The notes beneath the pieces are model-generated. The model was not told where the DNA came from. It saw nothing but the letters and a program-made list of their open reading frames with translations, and ran no database searches. A stretch of 22,299 bases of DNA from Gnetum montanum. Lineage: Eukaryota; Streptophyta; Gnetopsida; Gnetales; Gnetaceae. Shown piece after piece: positions 9,489 to 18,398 of this stretch. A program made the translations under genes and the position numbers. The DNA is taken from NCBI GenBank assembly GCA_015680685.1, contig MNCI01037513.1, positions 291,779-314,077 of the forward strand. The letters are read 5' to 3'. Within the stretch, counting starts at the first letter, position 1, and every line of letters starts with the position of its first letter.

Positions 9489-9740
9489 AAGAAATATATA
9501 GGCAAAGTTTTTAAAATAGGAGATCTAGTCCTAAAAGGAGATAGAGCATTTGGTCAAACAAGCCCTCAAAGTAAGTTTTCTCCTACGTGGTCAAGCCCAT
9601 ACGAAGTCACAGATGTCTTAGACCCTAATGTGTACAAAATTGCTGATTTGCAAATATACAAATTAAATAGAAATTTTAATGCATTTTATCTAAAGCATTT
9701 TTACTTAGGTGCCCCACGTGGACACCTGGTAGAATCCTAG
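9489..9740 (+). pseudogene. TE-A integrase C-terminal fragment
   Basis: Open from 9489 to TAG 9738-9740, 83 codons without an internal stop. It holds GKVFKIGDLVLKGD, then KFSPTWSSPYEVTDVLDPNV and YKIADLQ, followed by FYLKHFY. This is the small SH3-like C-terminal domain of Ty3/gypsy integrase (pattern 'K.GDLVL...GKF.P.W.GPY.V......Y.L'). No chromodomain follows, so the element is not a chromovirus and fits the Tat/Athila side of the family. The absence of stops makes this the best preserved part of TE-A. Confidence 0.8.
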
Positions 9741-10536
9741 TTTCATGCTTTTTTCCCTTTCACCATGCATTTCATTTGTATATAGTTGCATTTGCATAAT
9801 GTTTTTTTCCATTTCCATCATCTCTTTCTTAGCATATTGGTTTTGGTTTAATTTGTGCTTTTCATATGATTTTGGTAATCATTATGATCATTTGAGTTGC
9901 TAGGCATTGGATCATCATAACACCATTTGAAAATAATGAAAGTTTAATGATTTTTGTGATATATCACATTACTATTATATAAAATCTCCTTTATATGATA
10001 TATTTCAATAATGCTATGATTCTTCCCAATCTATTTCAAGGTTTTAGTTTTCTTAGTTATGTTGGATTATGGATGATGGGATTTATGCTAACTTATCATG
10101 CTATCATCATGATCATGTAAATGTAAGATATGTGAAGTTGGAGAATGGTTAACCATAATCACTAGGTGACCTTGGAAAATTCCATTTTCCCTCTCATAAG
10201 CCCCAACCCTCAAGTGTGATGATCCATGGCTATCTTGGGAGCAATAGGGCAAAGTGTGTTTCTCTCCACTTAAAAACCTTTAGCCACCTAGGAGACTTGT
10301 TATGATGCCATCTAGATTGTAATTAAAGGGCACATGCATGAGGGTTGAACTGCACCATGGTTAACATTCCAAAAGGACCACATTCTTTGGAAGTACAATT
10401 AATCGGCCAAAATCATGTTGGAATTCCTACCTTAAGAATGAAGTACACCATGAGCAAAGTTTTCTCAAATGAAAAAAAAAAGACAAAAGAAAAAGAATGA
10501 GGACCATGTTTGTTGAAATTGTAATAAGTTTTTGAG
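9741..10536. other. AT-rich region without a gene, possible TE-A 3' untranslated region
   Basis: No coding frame of note. A purine-rich tract (about 10469-10503) lies just before the assembly gap and could be the polypurine tract of TE-A, but the 3' LTR that should follow would be in the gap. ATGAT/ATCAT words are frequent near 9880-10120. Confidence 0.4.
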
Positions 10537-11264
10537 NNNNNNNNNNNNNNNNNNNNNNNNNNNNNNNNNNNNNNNNNNNNNNNNNNNNNNNNNNNNNNNN
10601 NNNNNNNNNNNNNNNNNNNNNNNNNNNNNNNNNNNNNNNNNNNNNNNNNNNNNNNNNNNNNNNNNNNNNNNNNNNNNNNNNNNNNNNNNNNNNNNNNNNN
10701 NNNNNNNNNNNNNNNNNNNNNNNNNNNNNNNNNNNNNNNNNNNNNNNNNNNNNNNNNNNNNNNNNNNNNNNNNNNNNNNNNNNNNNNNNNNNNNNNNNNN
10801 NNNNNNNNNNNNNNNNNNNNNNNNNNNNNNNNNNNNNNNNNNNNNNNNNNNNNNNNNNNNNNNNNNNNNNNNNNNNNNNNNNNNNNNNNNNNNNNNNNNN
10901 NNNNNNNNNNNNNNNNNNNNNNNNNNNNNNNNNNNNNNNNNNNNNNNNNNNNNNNNNNNNNNNNNNNNNNNNNNNNNNNNNNNNNNNNNNNNNNNNNNNN
11001 NNNNNNNNNNNNNNNNNNNNNNNNNNNNNNNNNNNNNNNNNNNNNNNNNNNNNNNNNNNNNNNNNNNNNNNNNNNNNNNNNNNNNNNNNNNNNNNNNNNN
11101 NNNNNNNNNNNNNNNNNNNNNNNNNNNNNNNNNNNNNNNNNNNNNNNNNNNNNNNNNNNNNNNNNNNNNNNNNNNNNNNNNNNNNNNNNNNNNNNNNNNN
11201 NNNNNNNNNNNNNNNNNNNNNNNNNNNNNNNNNNNNNNNNNNNNNNNNNNNNNNNNNNNNNNNN
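10537..11264. other. Assembly gap of 728 N
   Basis: Unresolved bases. A frame that seems to cross it is not a gene. Confidence 0.99.
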
Positions 11265-11612
11265 ATAATTTAAAGAATTTAAAGAACTTACAAAGGAGTT
11301 TAATTATAACTTAAGTGTGACTTTATATACCAATCTTTACCTAACAAGCCAATGAGATTGCCACTTATGCAACTTATCATTATCCCTTGTTAATAAAAAA
11401 ATAAAAAAAAANAGTATTTAAGAATACCAACTTTCAGTGACTTCACACCCTAACTCCTTTGCTTCTTTTTTTTTATTTTTTTATTAACAAGGGATAATGA
11501 TAAGTTGCATAAGTGGCAATCTCATTGGCTTGTTAGGTAAAGATTGGTATATAAAGTCACACTTAAGTTATAATTAAACTCCTTTGTAAGTTCTTTAAAT
11601 TCTTTAAATTAT
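11265..11612. repeat. Perfect 147-bp inverted repeat with a 54-bp centre
   Basis: 11265-11411 is the exact reverse complement of 11466-11612, including a run of nine A (or T), one T (or A) and seven more A (or T). The left arm begins at the first base after the gap, and a single N (11412) follows its last base. Identity with no mismatch in otherwise decayed DNA, with both ends at N, points to a short contig placed in reverse next to its own overlap. A young hairpin element is the alternative. Confidence 0.9.
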
Positions 11613-11743
11613 CTTGTTTCTCGCCAACCTCGTGATTGTCAAACCAAAGAATGACTGTAGAAATACTTTATGATGTATGACCAACATGNCCGTTACACAC
11701 ATGCTCGAAGTGTTTATACTGAGTGTATTTACTTAGGAGAGTT

Positions 11744-11746
<3 letters not shown>

Positions 11747-11777
<31 letters not shown>
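11747..11777 (+). repeat. (GA)n microsatellite
   Basis: An uninterrupted run of about 15 GA units followed by GGGA. It is the counterpart of the (TC)n tract at 3955-3975. Confidence 0.95.
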
Positions 11778-11780
<3 letters not shown>

Positions 11781-11933
11781 AATAACATTAATTAACTAGA
11801 AAAGCATTTAATAATAGAAATGTAAAGTGCATAAAATAAAATAAATGCATAAAAAAATAAAATAAAGGAAATGCGTAAGAAAACAAATCTCAAGTGCTGC
11901 AAGGATGAATTAAAGAGCTCGTCTTTATTACTG

Positions 11934-11939
11934 TACACA
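11934..11939 (-). terminator. Polyadenylation signal of the reverse LTR
   Basis: AATAAA on the - strand, about 40 bp after CTTTATTCGAG, as in the + strand LTR. Confidence 0.45.
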
Positions 11940-12097
11940 AGGTATGCTCAGGTACATAATGCTCGAATAAAGATTCGTCCACACTTTGACCTCCTACTGT
12001 AGGCACTTGGAAAATACTCTAACTTTCAGATAGACTACAAGAGTTTCGCTACTTGACTGCTACAAGACTTCTTTTTCAATTGTGCGCCTTAGCACTG

Positions 12098-12105
12098 TAT
12101 TTATA
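12098..12105 (-). promoter_or_regulatory. TATA box of the reverse LTR
   Basis: TATAAATA on the - strand in the context TTCTATAAATACAG. It is aligned in position with the TATA box at 3475. Confidence 0.6.
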
Positions 12106-12120
12106 GAATTGTAAGCAGCT

Positions 12121-12172
12121 ACTCTAATAATTAGAGTAATTGCTCTAATAATTAGAATAATTTCTCCAATAA
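12121..12172 (+). repeat. Short AT-rich tandem repeat (ACTCTAATAATTAGA type)
   Basis: Three diverging copies of CTCTAATAATTAGAGTAATT-like units just upstream (on the - strand) of the TATA box at 12098. Each unit is itself a near palindrome (CTAATAATTAG). Confidence 0.6.
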
Positions 12173-12190
12173 TAAATGTACTAACCTAAA

Positions 12191-13080
12191 TTGTCGATGT
12201 AAGGCTGGAAGGGAAAACAAACACCGAAAGATAGTCTGGCAAGCACAGCTGACCTTACCTTCGCTTGAGGGCAAGTTGGAAAAGGGAACGAAGGCAGAGT
12301 GCCTTGGATGGTCTGCACGCAAATCAACCAAGGACTTCCCCGAGCATAAACTATGGCTTGCGCTGGAATTATCGTAACTGATGTTTTAAAACGTAAACAG
12401 TGCACGCAGAAACAGAAACGTATGCAGATATCATAAACAAAACGTAAACTAAACATAAACTAAACGTAAACTGAATGTAAAACATAGTAAATAGAAATAA
12501 TGGCTAGCAAAACGAACTGTATTATATTGCTTAGAAAAGATGTGCACCGGTTAAAGCGTAGCTGCACGTGTGGATGGTAGGTCAAGTGCCGAGCCCTGGG
12601 GTGATGTGATGTGATGTGTGTCAGAAGTACTTGGATGCCAGGATTCAAGTGTGCTCGAGTGCCCAAGGATTACTGGTCTGAGTTTCCTAAGCTGTCCCAC
12701 TCCAAAATTGCCAACCAGTTTATGTGAATCAACAGGGTATTTATAGGGTTTGGCCGGGCTCGAGTGTGGAATTCAAGAATGGAATCAACGGTTGGAATTT
12801 AACAGAAAAATGAATCAAGTGACACGTGTTCAATGGATAGCTGTGCATGAGTTGGATGTGTGTCAACAAGCTATGTTATGGACTAGGTGCATTGTATCTT
12901 ACAACGTGTGGCTTACTCAAGCCCGTGAAAGTACATACAATTTAGACCATGAGGGCCTGACAAGTCCACAAGTGAAGATTTACAATGGAATCAAGGGAAA
13001 TTGACTCTAGCTCGCTTGAAACTTATCGATCTTTGACTTGATTGTTGTAGGATGTTGTTTTGAGTGGTTCCGTGGCTATT
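12191..13080. other. Non-coding; second possible - strand promoter region
   Basis: No convincing coding frame. TATAAATA on the - strand at 12738-12745 (context CCCTATAAATACCC) suggests another LTR U3/R border, perhaps of the 3' LTR of TE-B, which is on the same strand. Small repeats occur: GATGT units at 12601-12617, and ACGTAAAC / AACATAAAC words at about 12430-12480. Frames at 12181-12456, 12460-12666 and 12750-13004 have no conserved motif. Confidence 0.4.
12738..12745 (-). promoter_or_regulatory. TATA-like box
   Basis: TATAAATA flanked by C/G-rich bases on the - strand. It would direct transcription leftward. No associated gene is recognised, and an LTR promoter is the likely origin. Confidence 0.35.
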
Positions 13081-13127
13081 TGAGGTGTTTCTATTTTGCT
13101 AGGGCTCCAGCGTGAGTTGATGTGTCG

Positions 13128-13220
13128 CAGCGTGTGCACGCTACACTTACACCCAGCGTGTGTCTCCAACATGTGTCCCAGCATGTGCATGCTACACTCA
13201 TATCCAACGTGACCTTCAAA
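13128..13220 (+). repeat. 51-bp tandem duplication
   Basis: CAGCGTGTGCACGCTACACT at 13128 recurs as CAGCATGTGCATGCTACACT at 13179, 51 bp later. The differences shown are CG versus CA or TG, as produced by loss of methylated CpG. Each unit contains a short palindrome around GTGCAC or GTGCAT. Confidence 0.75.
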
Positions 13221-13640
13221 ATGACACTTTTTGACACAAAATTTTGATTTCTAAAGCCTATTCCTTAAATGCAACTATTGCCTGAATTTGTCTAACCCTG
13301 AGAGTGATACGAAATCTGGAATTTGAGCTTGAATGTGTCTGGTTTGGAGCCACTTTTGGGTAGGTCATGCTGGGCTCATGCTACAGCATGACCACAGCGT
13401 GACCTTTAGAAACTTGCAATTTTTGGACCCAAAATCTGGACTTCTGAAGGTTGAAGGTTGGAGTTGTCGATGTTGAACCCTCAGGATGATTTGCACCTTG
13501 GAAGGCGGATCGTTTCGACTCAGTTTGGAGGCTCCTAGAGATGGTCACGCTGGACTTACGATGTAGCGTGACCACAGCGTTCCCTACAACATAAGTGTGA
13601 AAATTGGAATTTCCAACTTGTCAAGAAAAGCCAGCGTGAG
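13209..13640 (+). repeat. Diverged 180-190-bp tandem repeat
   Basis: Unit 1 (13209-13398) and unit 2 (13399-13578) align along most of their length. Both start GTGACCTT, pass through AAAATYTKGAYTTCT, GAACCCT/TAACCCT and GTTTGGAG, and end with TAGCRTGACCACAGCG or a close variant. A third partial unit starts at 13579 (GTTCCC...). Periods measured between equivalent GT positions are 190 and 180 bp. This lies on the downstream side of TE-B, possibly in its LTR. Confidence 0.75.
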
Positions 13641-14885
13641 TGACCAAGGCAAGCCAGCATGAGTTGCATGCCTTAGTCAAATTTTGCCTCCAGGATGCTG
13701 AAAAGGGCTTGAGTCATTTTCAAAGTGCTAGGCCGAAATTAGTGGTGTTTCATTGGTCCCTCTTTGTTGACATCTGGAGGAATCCACCCAAGAGGCATCG
13801 ACAAAGAAGTGTAAAACACCATGAACAACCAAGTACCAAGCATTATCTGTCGGCCCTTGGCTGGACGTCACCGCACCATATTCAAACGTACATGGGAGCA
13901 GGGGAATACAGTTTAAGATGCAAGGGGATTGGTTGTAACTGAGGAAATCAAAAGTTAATCAAGGGATATGATTTTCATTGGGATTGTGAGATAGGAATGT
14001 TCTCACATGAACAAGCTATATCCTTGGTCCTTATCCATAGCCAATTTTCAGCAGACTCGAAGCCAAGACATAGGAAGTACGTTCTTTGGAGAAATAGGAC
14101 CCTTAAAGGGTGTTTACGAGGCCTATTGTAAATAGCCAAAGCCACGCGATGGTGGGCAACATGGTCTCTTTGAGACACGAGTGTAACTATTTTCCAAGAC
14201 AATTACCTTCTTGCCTGGGGCTTGTATGAGAATGGCCGATAGTCTTTGGTTTATGATGTCAACGAGGTCATGAAGACCTTTTCTATGCATTTTTCTCTTT
14301 GACCTTTGTTTTTTTGTCTTTGTTTTCTTTTATTTTTCTTTTCTTGGTCTTTTTGAAAGAGCTTGCTTTTTTTTCTGTGCTCATGTTTGAGCGTTTGCAC
14401 TTTGCATCATGTACTGTGTACTGAGTTTTGCGTCGCAATTGCTTAGAGAATCACAGTTTGCAACAGTGTATCAAGGCTTTTGAATTGAGTGGAATGTATC
14501 CAGGTGTGTAATTAAATAGGGCAATTGGGACATGATGGGGAAATAGGGGATGTATCAGGAGTTGGAAATGTACTTATGAACGAATTAATTAATCTAATTA
14601 TGTGTGTCGGGAAGAATGTGATGCCTTGTTGTCACGATGAAGTGCATCTATGTACGAATGCTTCAAGAGTGTCTTCCTACAAACACAACTCTAAGAAGAC
14701 AAGAAAAACACAAATGAAATGGTTAACTAAGCACTTTAAACAAGGAGATGGAGCCACCGTGTGCAATTTTCAAAGCAGACAGGATCATGAATAGTATCAA
14801 CCTCGTCAAGGCCCATGAGACGAATCATGTAGCAAGTCTTTGCGAAACCAATTGTAGGAACACATCTTTTCAAGTTTTTGCCTGG
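13641..14885. other. Region without a recognisable gene
   Basis: Frames at 13640-13942, 13975-14202, 14525-14794 and 14748-14969 have no family motif and unremarkable composition. A T-rich run (about 14280-14370; purine-rich on the - strand) could be a polypurine tract for the leftward TE-B. The rest is probably its 3' untranslated region or LTR. Confidence 0.4.
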
Positions 14886-14889
14886 TCAT

Positions 14890-15267
14890 CGATGATGTCG
14901 CCAGTTAGTCGTAGCGGATTGTCGCAGGTTAGTTTTCACATCGTAACCCTTTGGACGGTGCCAGTTTAGCATCGTAGCGGACAGTGCATTGCTAGTTTAT
15001 AGTCGTAGCAGACTATAAAGAGGCAAGATAATTTATAGTCTTAGTGGACTCTAGGTGCTAGTTTCACGTCATGGCGGATAGGTGTGGTAGTTTAACATCA
15101 TACCGAATAGAGCTATGTGGTATCAGTTTTAAGTCATGATGTCAGGACTTTTCTGTGGTATCAGTTTTAAGTCATGATGCCAAGACTTTTCTGTGGTATT
15201 AGTTTTAAGTCATGATGCCAGGACTTTTCTGTGGTATCAATTTTAAGTCATGATGCTAGGACTTTGA
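14890..15267 (-). repeat. Minisatellite in the 3' UTR position of TE-B
   Basis: About ten units of roughly 28-38 bp share a + strand core (C/T)AGTTT-A--(A/G)TC(A/G)T(A/G)-C(C/G)GA. Examples are CCAGTTTAGCATCGTAGCGG, CTAGTTTATAGTCGTAGCAG, CTAGTTTCACGTCATGGCGG and TAGTTTAACATCATACCGAA. The left part is old and diverged, the right part (15116-15267) young and regular. The array ends 16 bp before the stop codon of the TE-B integrase frame, so on the - strand it directly follows the coding region. Confidence 0.75.
15116..15267 (-). repeat. Four regular 38-bp tandem units
   Basis: Copies start at 15116, 15154, 15192 and 15230, each TGTGGTATYARTTTTAAGTC then ATGATGYYARGACTTT. They differ at only a few sites, mostly transitions. 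This is the most recently expanded part of the minisatellite. Confidence 0.95.
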
Positions 15268-15282
15268 CATACCTCAAGTTTA

Positions 15283-16450
15283 TCAAACATAGTACCATTT
15301 CAAGTACAAGTGATTTGTAGGATTAGCAAACTCATTCCCATTCATATCAACAAGTTTGAATGCTCAATTATTTTACACCTTGGTGACTAACTAAGGCCCT
15401 TCCTAGTTGGCTGAGAATTTATCTGAGTGTTCATGTATGGCTTTAAGGACTAAGTCTCCTTCTTTGATCGGGCGCTTGTGCAGATCATGTTTGTGTCGTT
15501 GCCGCTGTTGTTTCTGNTGTAGTTCAATGAGGTTTCTTGGTGGTTTCATATTGGTTATTGCTTTAACCTTATCGGGGTCTACCCGTATCCTTGTTTNTAG
15601 TTCATTGTTTTGACTTATATCAAGGAGGCTCAAGAGAGCTATCCGCAACGAGGGAACCTGCAACTCTAAAGGTAAAATAGCTTCAGATTCGTACACAAGA
15701 CTATAGGGAGTTTTACCTGTAGATGTTCGATGTATTGTTTTAGATTTGACCGCGATGTCGTCAATATAATCATTGAGCAAATTGAGCATGTAATCACTAA
15801 ATATGTATAGCATTGCTCATTGATATGTAGCTCCTGCATTTTTAAGGCCAAATGGCATCATAATATAACAAAGCGTTCCCCAAGGTGTCATGAAAGTTGT
15901 CCTAAGTTGATGTTTTGGATTGGTTCTTATTTGATTGTAGGCCGAAAATCCATCCATGAAGGANATTGATGGTTCAGATGAAACCAGCTTGGTAGAGCTT
16001 TGTGATTTCAACACGGACTACTAACGCCACCTTGGGTCTAACTTTTTGTGCTTTTTTTTTACTGGTTTAATTTTTTCATCAAGGATAATGTTGTGTTGGA
16101 TGATTTGGGGAGCTAATCCTGGCATGTCTGTATATGACCATGCGAACATTTTTATGTTGTCTTTTAACACTTGGGTGATGTCACCTACGAGTTGTGAGTC
16201 TAGTAAGGCACTTAATTTCAATGTTCTGGCTTCACCATTGACCGTGGTAATGGGGATTTCAACTAGAGGATCTTCAATGATATTGTTAGCTTCTAGATTT
16301 AGAGTTTTAGCCACATTTTTAGGCTAGTCTAAGGTTTCTTGAGTGGAGGCTATCAAATCAGTTGCTCGCTCTTTCTAGGTTTCTTGAGTATAGGTGGATG
16401 GATTTAGATCCAAGAATTCTAAATGTTGAGAGGATGTTCTTGGTGGCCAT
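15283..16450 (-). pseudogene. pol: TE-B reverse transcriptase/integrase relic (Tat-like Ty3/gypsy)
   Basis: Read leftward from about 16450. A linker (QHLEFLDLNPSTYTQET) leads to the RT lead-in (DNIKMFAWSYTDMPGLAPQI, KPVKKKHKKLDP). After a one-base slip near 16030 comes VEITKLYQAGFI, a stop and TIN. An N at 15964 is followed by SFMDGFSAYNQI, TTFMTPWGTLCY and MPFGLKNAGATYQ, then a stop and the catalytic YIDDIAVKSK (about 15740-15769). The frame then passes straight into integrase text, GKTPYSLVYESEAILPLELQ, so RT thumb, RNase H and the integrase core are missing. Between two N (15517, 15597) lies an RT piece, RIRVDPDKVKAITNMKPPRN. Integrase then resumes: KRPIKEGDLVLK, HSDKFSAN, a stop, EGP, to TGA at 15283-15285. 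'FAWSY.DMPGL' and 'SFMDG.S.YNQI' place it in the Tat group. Segments missing at the N positions (about 40 residues at 15964) may be assembly losses. Confidence 0.85.
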
Positions 16451-17040
16451 GGTGCTCACTCCTACCAATTTACAATGGGAGCAAAGTAAGAGACACCCCT
16501 TTGGCAAGAGAATTACAAAGTGTAAACGAACATAGGATAATCAACAATATTAGAAGACGCAACGACATAGTCGTGGCAGTTTAAGGCCATACCGGGCCAC
16601 ATGGTAGTTTAAGGCCACATCGGGCCATTAATGTTGACTTGTCATTTGGAATGAGTATATGCACTATTTTTTAAATTTTGACTTTTAAATTTTAAATTTT
16701 TGAGTGAGCAATAAGATCGTGGGGATTTAAAGTTTTATAAATTTTACGCCATTTCGAAATGTTTATATATGCTTATATGTATTCTTGTTGTTGATTTTCT
16801 GTACTTTTCTCCTCTTCTCCATAAGAATTTTTGGGCCTCATCTCTAGAGGCTGGAATGACAAGGAATATTAGGCAAGTACAAGGCAAACATGTAACCACG
16901 ATGAAGTAACATTAAAATAAGAAGAGGAAATAGAATAAAAGGCCATAAATTAAATAAATTAAATTAAATTGAACTTATAAGAGGTTAGAAAAGGGAGTTT
17001 TTGGAGTATTAGGCATCATTTCTGTCACCGTGAGTTGCTG
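16451..17040. other. AT-rich spacer, no gene seen
   Basis: Contains two minisatellite-like units (16575-16625) and TTTTAAATTTT runs near 16665-16705, plus AAATTAAATTAAAT runs near 16950. If TE-B extended rightward, its protease and gag should lie here. Neither is recognisable. Confidence 0.45.
16575..16625 (+). repeat. Two units related to the 14890-15267 minisatellite
   Basis: GCAGTTTAAGGCCATACCGG and TAGTTTAAGGCCACATCGGG, about 30 bp apart. Compare TAGTTTAACATCATACCGAA at about 15087. The same core therefore flanks the TE-B coding relic on both sides. Confidence 0.6.
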
Positions 17041-17227
17041 GAAATTTGAACAATAGTGTGAACAATGTTAGCCAAGGCGTTAGCGTCAGCGTTAGCGTGA
17101 GCAAGCATGGAGGGGAGAGGCAGAGGAAAGGCAAGCCAGGGCAAAGGAAAGAGGCAAGCAGATCTGACATTTGTGGAGGAGAGTGAAGGGCTTCTCCAAC
17201 GTCTCCCCCAAGCCAGGATCCCAACGT

Positions 17228-17262
17228 GGAAGAAGGCTCTACATAGGTGAGTTTGTTTCTCC
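17228..17262 (+). other. Possible 5' exon end and splice donor
   Basis: CTACATAG followed by GTGAGTTTGTTTC at 17247 is a strong plant-type donor context with a U-rich start. A good acceptor, TTTTTGGTTGTATGCAG, ends at 18719. Together they could bound a 1.47-kb first intron of the gene at 18916-22197, placing almost the whole word array inside it. Transcript evidence is lacking. Confidence 0.3.
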
Positions 17263-18295
17263 CCTGTTTTCCTCTAGTAGGGTTACCTAGGGTAAGAATT
17301 TGTGGCTATGATTTTGGGATTTTTGGGTTTTGGGATTGCAATTTTGAGTGAACGCGAGTCTGGGGCACAAGTGCATGGGTTGGGTTTTTAGTTTTCTTGG
17401 CATTCTAGCCGCAGAGTTTCTAGTTTTCTTGGGGTTTTTGGGTTGCAAGGGGAGTTACCATGAATGTGGGGAAGATTGATTTTTGATTTGCCTGCCACAT
17501 GAGTTGCGTTATTGGGAAGCTTTTGAGTCAATTGTTGTCATGGTTGCTAGCGTCTTGGGTAGCATAAGCTGCAAATGAAGGGTTCCAGGGCAGGGCAGCG
17601 TGAGCTATGAATCTGGGCTTTTGGGGCTTTCTTGGGCATCTCATGCTACAAGGTTTTGGGCTTCCTATAGCGTGAGCATCCCTATCCTCCTTGACAGCGT
17701 GACTGCCCTGCAAATTTTGGCAGCATGGTTTTCTGCAAATTTTCAATTTTTTTATTTGTAGCATGAGTGTCCTACCCTTTTTTGTAGCATGATTAAGAAT
17801 TTTCAATTTTTTGAGCAGGAAATAGCCAGCGTTCCAGGGATAGGTTAGCGTGATTTTCAAGTCTCCCTGGCAGTGTAAGTCTAGGGTTCTCTGCAGTTAG
17901 ATTTGCAGGGGGAGGGCCTTAGCGTAAATGCAAGGAAGAAGTGTAGGGAAGAAGGCTTGTTTCCTTTGTTTTTCGTTTATCACTTGTAGCAGGGACTGTG
18001 TTGGAAGAAAACCTACCTTGTAAGCTGCGTTACTGGGAGACTGGGGAGGTTCGCTATCTATTATCTTGCCAAGCTTAGGTAGCGTCAATCCATTCTTTCC
18101 TTTATGTGTGTTTGGGCAATTTCCCACTGGGTTTTGCTTCTTAGCAACGTGAACACAGGGCTATCAGGTAGACAACGTGATTTTATCGAACAAACTTAGC
18201 GTCCCAACATGACCTCCTCCAAGCGTGAGTCACTTGAGAGGTAAGCAGTTATAGCGTGAGCTAAAATGTGGGATGCTAGCATGAGTGTTGGGGAT

Positions 18296-18398
18296 GAACG
18301 CCCAACATGACCTGCTAGAGGGAACGCCTAGCGTGACCTACTGGAAGGAATGCCCAACGTGACCTTCTGGAGGGAAGGCCTAGCGTGAATTACCAAAG
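18296..18398 (+). repeat. 26-bp tandem repeat, four units
   Basis: Units start at 18296, 18322, 18348 and 18374 (the last 25 bp). The pattern is GAAYGCCYARCRTGACCTNC followed by TRGARG. Alternate units read CCCAAC and CCTAGC before RTGA, so a two-unit (52-bp) period may have been amplified. Confidence 0.9.

Larger units (their letters stand above)
11690..12190 (-). mobile_element. LTR fragment of the 3108-4223 family, reverse orientation
   Basis: Read on the - strand this segment gives TATAAATA, then a TAGCGAAACTCTTGTAG block, AGAGTATTTTCCAAGTGCCT, GAATCTTTATTCGAG, ATGTACCTGAGC, AATAAA and, about 160 bp on, (CT)n. The + strand LTR has the same blocks in the same order and at similar spacing. 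Identity falls outside the R-region core. U3 upstream of the TATA box carries AATTATTAGAGTA-type repeats instead of the 42-bp array, so this is a different subfamily. Borders are approximate. A single N is at 11689. Confidence 0.6.

Noticed and set aside
10532-11314. A 260-codon frame across the gap
   Set aside because: It is almost entirely N and only reflects the absence of called stops.
15116-15267. Regular 38-bp direct repeats resembling a CRISPR array
   Set aside because: Units are contiguous with no spacers and lie in a plant retroelement 3' region.
17009-17224. - strand frame with LTLTLTLT
   Set aside because: The peptide is a shadow of the GCGTTAGCGTCAGCGTTAGC cluster and has no domain.
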